Shown here: positions 60,843 through 64,000 of the stretch, in pieces
Layout of the letters: each line of letters opens with the position of its first letter
Position numbering within the stretch: position 1 is the stretch's first letter
Assembly (NCBI GenBank): GCA_050694175.1
Contig: JBOGXA010000012.1
Location: forward strand, 1 to 64,000
Reading direction: 5' to 3'
DNA from: JBOGXA01 sp050694175
Lineage (GTDB): Bacteria > Actinomycetota > CADDZG01 > WHSQ01
Length of the DNA stretch: 64,000 bases
The notes under the pieces: generated by a model
What the model saw: only the letters and a program-made list of their open reading frames with translations
Told to the model about the DNA's origin: nothing
Databases searched by the model: none
Translations under genes and position numbers: made by a program

Positions 60843-61307
60843 CTAGGAGTAGCTCGGAGGCGTGCCTTCGGGCCTGGCGGTCAGACACGGAACAAACTGG
60901 GTGATCCCCGCGCTCTCGAGCTGCTCGTAGACGAAGTGGTCGGGGCAGACGATACAGACGCGTCCACCTCTTACGCCCTCGAGGTCGGCGAGACAGATCA
61001 GGAGTTGCAGCACAGGTTCGGTCGGTCGAGCGGACTTGTCGAACTCGACGACCAGGTTTGCAACCCCGTCGGAGATCATTTCCCCGCACCTGCGGCCCAG
61101 GGCCCGCGCCTCGGGCAGGCTCAACTCTCCGTTGAGCGTGACCAGCGCTGCGGAACCGACGCGCAGCACGTCCGTCCCGGACGGGAGCCGGTCCGCCCAG
61201 CCGGGCAGGATCGCCCGCGCCGGCGACATCCCCTTCAGAACGCGGCCCAGCCACAGGCTGAACAGCCCGGAGACAACGAGAAGGATCACGATCGGATCAA
61301 CCGTCAT
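60843..61307 (-). CDS. Membrane-anchored STAS-like domain protein
   Basis: A 154-residue protein with one N-terminal membrane helix (PIVILLVVSGLFSLWLGRVL, about 5-24) and a domain of about 100 residues resembling anti-sigma-factor antagonists: VTLNGELSLPEARALGRRCG, ANLVVEFDKSARPTEPVLQL and VCIVCPDHFVYEQLESAGIT. The phospho-acceptor Ser typical of SpoIIAA is not clearly placed; SARPTEP is the nearest. It lies 18 bases after the HD-GYP gene, so a joint signalling role is possible. Confidence 0.65.
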   Translation of the reverse strand: MTVDPIVILLVVSGLFSLWLGRVLKGMSPARAILPGWADRLPSGTDVLRVGSAALVTLNGELSLPEARALGRRCGEMISDGVANLVVEFDKSARPTEPVLQLLICLADLEGVRGGRVCIVCPDHFVYEQLESAGITQFVPCLTARPEGTPPSYS

Positions 61308-61325
61308 GTCTTGTTGTCCTTTCGC

Positions 61326-62462
61326 TCATGCCGCGTGCTCCAGCACCTCGATGAGAGCCTCGACCGTGCGCGGGCAGAACTGAGATCCCGCGTTCTCCCG
61401 CAGCTCCTCGACGGCCGCCGCCCAGCCGATGGCAGCGCGGTAGGGACGATCCGAGACCATCGCGTGATAGGCGTCGGCGACGAGGACGATGCGGCTCGCC
61501 ACCGGGATGTCTTCTCCGGCCAGCCGGTCCGGATATCCGTTGCCGTCCCACCGCTCGTGCTCCGCCCTCACCGCCTCGGCCAGATGCTTTAGGCGCGGGA
61601 TAGCGGACACGATGCGCCAGCCGATCAGGGGGTGCTCTCGCATGAGGATCCTCTCGGCCGGTGTCAGGGGACCCGATTTCAGAAGAACGTTGTCGGGGAT
61701 TCCTATCTTTCCGATGTCGTGCAGCGTTGCGACCTGACGGACCTCGAGGATCTCCTTCGGCGACATTCCCATCCGTTCGCCGATCCGCTGGGCGAGCGCG
61801 ACCACCGCCTCCGAGTGCGCACCCGTGTAGCCATCACGCGCTTCCAGTGCGGCGAGCAGGGCGCGGACGGCGACGTTCTCCATTTGCAGTCTGACATTCG
61901 TGGCCTCGAGCTCCCGCCGCTCGAGCTGGTCGGCGATCAGACGGGCAATGAGCTCCGCCACCTTGACATCGACCTCTCCGAGCGCCGGATTTGCGGAGTG
62001 GTTCAAGCAGCAGAGGGTGCCGTAGATCGTCCCGTCGGAAAACGTGAGCGGGACGCCAATGTAGGCGCCGATCCCGGAGGCGCGCGCCGCCGGCAACGCA
62101 CTCGCCCGAGACTCCGTCGAGGTGTCGGGGATGAAGCTGGGAAGGCGACCCTTGAGCACCTCACGGCACAGAGATTCGTCCAGCCTGAGGACGTCGTCGA
62201 CGTGGAGCCCGAAGGAACCCCCGTCGCCCTCAATGAGTCGGAAGACCTGCTTGTCCTGTACGAACTCAGAGACAATCGCGACGTCCATCCCGAGGTACTC
62301 GCGCAATTGAGCCAGGAGCGCGTGGACTCCATCGTCGGCCCCTTCGAGTGCGTCGTCGACGACGTCTATCCAGGCGGTGGAGTGATCGGAGGAATTGGGG
62401 CCGTCTAAACGGATGCCCCCGGTCGTAGGGGTACGCAGCGATTCGGGGATCCGCGTCTCCAC
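61326..62462 (-). CDS. GAF and HD-GYP domain protein, probable cyclic-di-GMP phosphodiesterase
   Basis: A 378-residue signalling protein. A GAF-type sensor spans about 30-180 (VHALLAQLREYLGMDVAIVS, GAYIGVPLTFSDGTIYGTLC). The HD-GYP domain follows a short coiled segment: RDGYTGAHSEAVVALAQRIG, the HD pair in VATLHDIGKIGIPD, HPLIGWRIV, and the GYP motif EHERWDGNGYPDRLAGE. The residues needed for hydrolysis are present. I start at GTG 62462 after AAGGAGGG; the ATG at 62555 has no such site. A 0.7 kb structured region lies upstream. Confidence 0.9.
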   Translation of the reverse strand: METRIPESLRTPTTGGIRLDGPNSSDHSTAWIDVVDDALEGADDGVHALLAQLREYLGMDVAIVSEFVQDKQVFRLIEGDGGSFGLHVDDVLRLDESLCREVLKGRLPSFIPDTSTESRASALPAARASGIGAYIGVPLTFSDGTIYGTLCCLNHSANPALGEVDVKVAELIARLIADQLERRELEATNVRLQMENVAVRALLAALEARDGYTGAHSEAVVALAQRIGERMGMSPKEILEVRQVATLHDIGKIGIPDNVLLKSGPLTPAERILMREHPLIGWRIVSAIPRLKHLAEAVRAEHERWDGNGYPDRLAGEDIPVASRIVLVADAYHAMVSDRPYRAAIGWAAAVEELRENAGSQFCPRTVEALIEVLEHAA

Positions 62463-62713
62463 GGCTCCCTCCTTCCACTCGGCGCGCTTCGCCGCGTGGA
62501 CGATTTCCCCTCGGACTTGGGAGTTTCTCCCTGCGAGGCAGAGATTCCTTCCCAAAACCCAAAAAAGTATTCCAGGGGTCTACGTATTTTGCGCAATCCC
62601 GTTCCCCCCGCAGCCCCCTCCTGCTACCTTGCCGCTTGGGAGATTGTGGAATTTCACTTTTCCTCGCCGAGGGGGGCGCCCGCTACGCCCAATGCGGGCC
62701 CGAGGAAAAAAGA

Positions 62714-62790
62714 AACAGGATGGTCCGGTGCCGAGGGGGATCAGCCCACTACGAAGACGCGGGTGGTTTCAACCACGCCGGACCATCCTG
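62714..62790. promoter_or_regulatory. Three-way-junction-like inverted repeat
   Basis: ACAGGATGGTCCGG (62714-62727) pairs perfectly with CCGGACCATCCTGT (62777-62790). Inside are a GGG/CCC hairpin and GTGGT-ttca-ACCAC (62762-62775), so the RNA of either strand could form a closed three-helix junction. I do not recognise it as a known riboswitch. It could belong to the leader of either neighbour. Confidence 0.5.
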
Positions 62791-62910
62791 TCCTGTAATC
62801 CCTGAATCGGCATTAACAGCCGCTTTATTGAGCAGTTCGCCCCCCGCGTTAGATGCGGCTTATCGTCCCTTTTCGCACCTCCCGGCACGAACTTCTCCAA
62901 TGTGAGGTTT

Positions 62911-62991
62911 AGGGATCGCGACGCCGGGAAGGCTTTTTCCTCCGAGGGGATCGGCCTCTGCGAAGAGGAAGGAGCCATGAGCTACAGATCC
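62911..62991 (+). promoter_or_regulatory. Second folded unit of the leader region
   Basis: GGGATC (62911-62916) pairs with GATCCC (62986-62991) and encloses a 12-bp helix GGCTTTTTCCTC/GAGGAAGGAGCC (62930-62941 with 62964-62975, two G-U pairs). The two wobble pairs are compatible with plus-strand RNA; on minus-strand RNA they would be A-C mismatches. That favours a role in the leader of the plus-strand gene at 63179. Confidence 0.5.
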
Positions 62992-63150
62992 CCGGGCTCA
63001 CCTTAGTCACGAGCCCTCCTCGCCCTTCTCGGTCTTCCGACCTCATTTAGCACCCTAAAGACGGTCATTTTTCGAGACGTTGGCCCCACGCGTGCCAATC
63101 CGCGCGGTGAGTGCCGGCCGGCCGGGAAACGGCGCCTACAGCCCGCCCAA

Positions 63151-63175
63151 GGCTCCCAGGTAGAGCGCGGGAGCC
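63151..63175 (+). promoter_or_regulatory. Hairpin covering the possible ribosome site of the last gene
   Basis: GGCTCCC (63151-63157) pairs with GGGAGCC (63169-63175). The 3' arm contains GGGAG five bases before the ATG at 63179, so the stem would hide that ribosome site. If translation instead starts at GTG 63194, the site is AAAGGA (63182-63187) and the hairpin would not block it directly. Confidence 0.45.
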
Positions 63176-63178
63176 CAT

Positions 63179-64000
63179 ATGAAAGGAACCGTTGTGCTTG
63201 AACGAGGTCTCGCGAAGTCATCCATTGTGTGGGTCGCGGCGCTCGTGGCGTCGATGCTGTCGCTATCGACCAGCGCGTCCGCGAATCACGTCGACTCAGT
63301 TGAGATCCTCCCTCCCGTGGGGATCAACGACCTGGACACGTGTAGCCCCTTCCTCCTGACGACCAGAGGCGCGGAGGCCGTTGGAGCCGTCGTGGACGTC
63401 GAGGTGAGAGGTGACGCCCCGATCCGTTTCTGCCTGCCGGAGGTCGGGCTGAACCCCGTGCAGATCGACCCCGCGACCGGCGATCTCGGACTGGGCCCCC
63501 TCGAGATGGACGGGACGATCGGAGGTGAGGCGACGACCGCCGCCGGTTCCGTGGTCGGCGAGGGCCAGTTCACCTTCGGAATCAACTCTCCGTCTGCCGG
63601 CAGCTTCGACATCGTCGTCTTCGTCGAGGAGCCCGGGGCAGACAACGACGATCCGGACGGGAACGAGCCCTCCGACACGGCCAGCACGTTCTTCATCTTT
63701 GGCGGGGGCGACGGCGACGGGACCGAGGTACCCGGCGCCACCGAGCTGGTCACCGCGCTCGATTGCGTCCCCGAAGACGATGTCAACGCGTCCGGCGCCA
63801 GGCACGACTTCCTGTGCCGCACAACCGGAGCCGGCGAAGTTGCGATCGTGGGGGCCGAGGTGCGCTTTGACGTCATCAACGGTCCGAACCAGGAAGAGAT
63901 CGGAAACTCGCCGTGCGGGTACTCCGATCTGAACGGTGTGGTCACGTGCGGGTACGTCGATGCTGAGGGAGCCGATTCGCCGGCCGGCACGGACACGATC
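63179..64000 (+). CDS. Large secreted protein, 5' part only
   Basis: The frame is open to the window end (274 codons visible). A signal peptide is clear (SSIVWVAALVASMLSLSTSA, cleavage near ASA-N). The mature part looks like repeated immunoglobulin-like or invasin-like beta domains: VEVRGDAPIRFCLPEVGLNP, then an Asp/Gly-rich linker (GADNDDPDGNEPSD, GGGDGDGTEV) and a second segment with Cys pairs (ALDCVPED, HDFLCRTTGAGE, CGYSDLNGVVTCGYVDAEGA). The start is ATG 63179 or, with the better ribosome site AAAGGA, GTG 63194. Likely a surface or matrix protein; no enzymatic domain yet visible. Confidence 0.75.
   Translation, partial: MKGTVVLERGLAKSSIVWVAALVASMLSLSTSASANHVDSVEILPPVGINDLDTCSPFLLTTRGAEAVGAVVDVEVRGDAPIRFCLPEVGLNPVQIDPATGDLGLGPLEMDGTIGGEATTAAGSVVGEGQFTFGINSPSAGSFDIVVFVEEPGADNDDPDGNEPSDTASTFFIFGGGDGDGTEVPGATELVTALDCVPEDDVNASGARHDFLCRTTGAGEVAIVGAEVRFDVINGPNQEEIGNSPCGYSDLNGVVTCGYVDAEGADSPAGTDTI

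Larger units (their letters stand above)
62463..63178. other. 716-bp intergenic region between divergent genes, rich in inverted repeats
   Basis: No convincing gene is visible. It contains an A-rich segment (62555-62570), a 14-bp inverted repeat with internal hairpins (62714-62790), a second folded unit (62911-62991) and a hairpin immediately upstream of the next gene (63151-63175). It lies 5' of both the HD-GYP gene (minus) and the secreted protein gene (plus). A short motif, CCGAGGGG(G)ATC-GCC-CGAAGA, occurs once in each of the first two units. Confidence 0.7.

Noticed and set aside
62730..62790. T-box leader (GGGTGG resembles the tRNA-binding bulge)
   Set aside because: The GGGTGGTTTCAACC stretch lacks the ACCGCG continuation and no aminoacyl-tRNA synthetase or amino-acid gene follows.
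63286..63996. 236-codon minus-strand frame opposite the last gene
   Set aside because: Ser/Pro/Thr-rich low-complexity shadow of the secreted protein gene, with no ribosome site.

Overview
The window is high-GC, gene-dense chromosomal DNA from a member of the Actinomycetota, probably not a classical streptomycete or mycobacterium. Three things support this: the conserved actinobacterial gene order, a WhiG-type sigma factor with a DUF2469 gene next to rnhB, and a 28-codon gene matching the actinobacterial ribosomal protein bL37. I cannot name a species from sequence alone. There are no CRISPR arrays, insertion sequences or rRNA genes.

Layout. (1) 1-10.6 kb, minus strand: translation and RNA-metabolism block rimP-nusA-ylxR-infB-ylxP-rbfA-nrnA-truB-ribF-rpsO-pnp. 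The pnp 3' end lies outside the window. (2) 10.7-21.2 kb: bL37 gene (plus), ispG, a CHRD-domain secreted protein (plus), rseP-like protease, dxr, a Ser/Thr kinase with a divergent small Tat-type protein, cdsA, frr, pyrH, tsf, rpsB, a whiG-like sigma factor. (3) 21.2-29.2 kb: xerC-type recombinase, then accessory genes (phosphoesterase with an internal membrane hairpin, GNAT, aldo/keto reductase, orphan membrane protein), then dprA and comM. (4) 29.4-48.0 kb: an accessory block holding a myo-inositol catabolism locus (LacI regulator, iolD, iolG, iolE, three-gene ABC importer, iolC, iolB, iolA/mmsA), two more oxidoreductases, a sugar dehydrogenase, a ComEC-like hydrolase and an enoyl-CoA hydratase. 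(5) 48.0-53.5 kb: yraN, DUF2469, rnhB, two signal peptidase genes, rplS, tRNA-Glu, tRNA-Gln, gltX. (6) 53.6-60.2 kb: ilvE, serA, serC, a divergent aspartate-type aminotransferase and an FMN hydroxy-acid oxidase. (7) 60.2-64 kb: SRPBCC protein, STAS-like membrane protein, GAF/HD-GYP protein, a 0.7 kb structured intergenic region and the start of a secreted protein.

How the parts work together. Regions 1, 2, 3 (xerC, dprA, comM) and 5 form the usual actinobacterial rplS-lepB-rnhB-yraN-comM-dprA-rpsB-...-pnp chain. The inositol block separates yraN from comM by about 19 kb. The inositol locus carries its own control: two identical palindromes (TGGAACGTTCCA) lie among back-to-back promoters between iolD and iolG, with a LacI-type repressor encoded downstream of iolD.

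Most unusual items: a 93-94 bp, nearly identical, foldable repeat placed 5' of both pnp and the aminotransferase gene; that aminotransferase lacks any ATG/GTG/TTG start and appears to begin at ATC immediately after the repeat; a signal peptidase I fused to an IF2-N domain that closely resembles the N-terminus of infB in the same window; a partial tandem duplication of tRNA-Glu; and a multi-hairpin intergenic region before the last gene.
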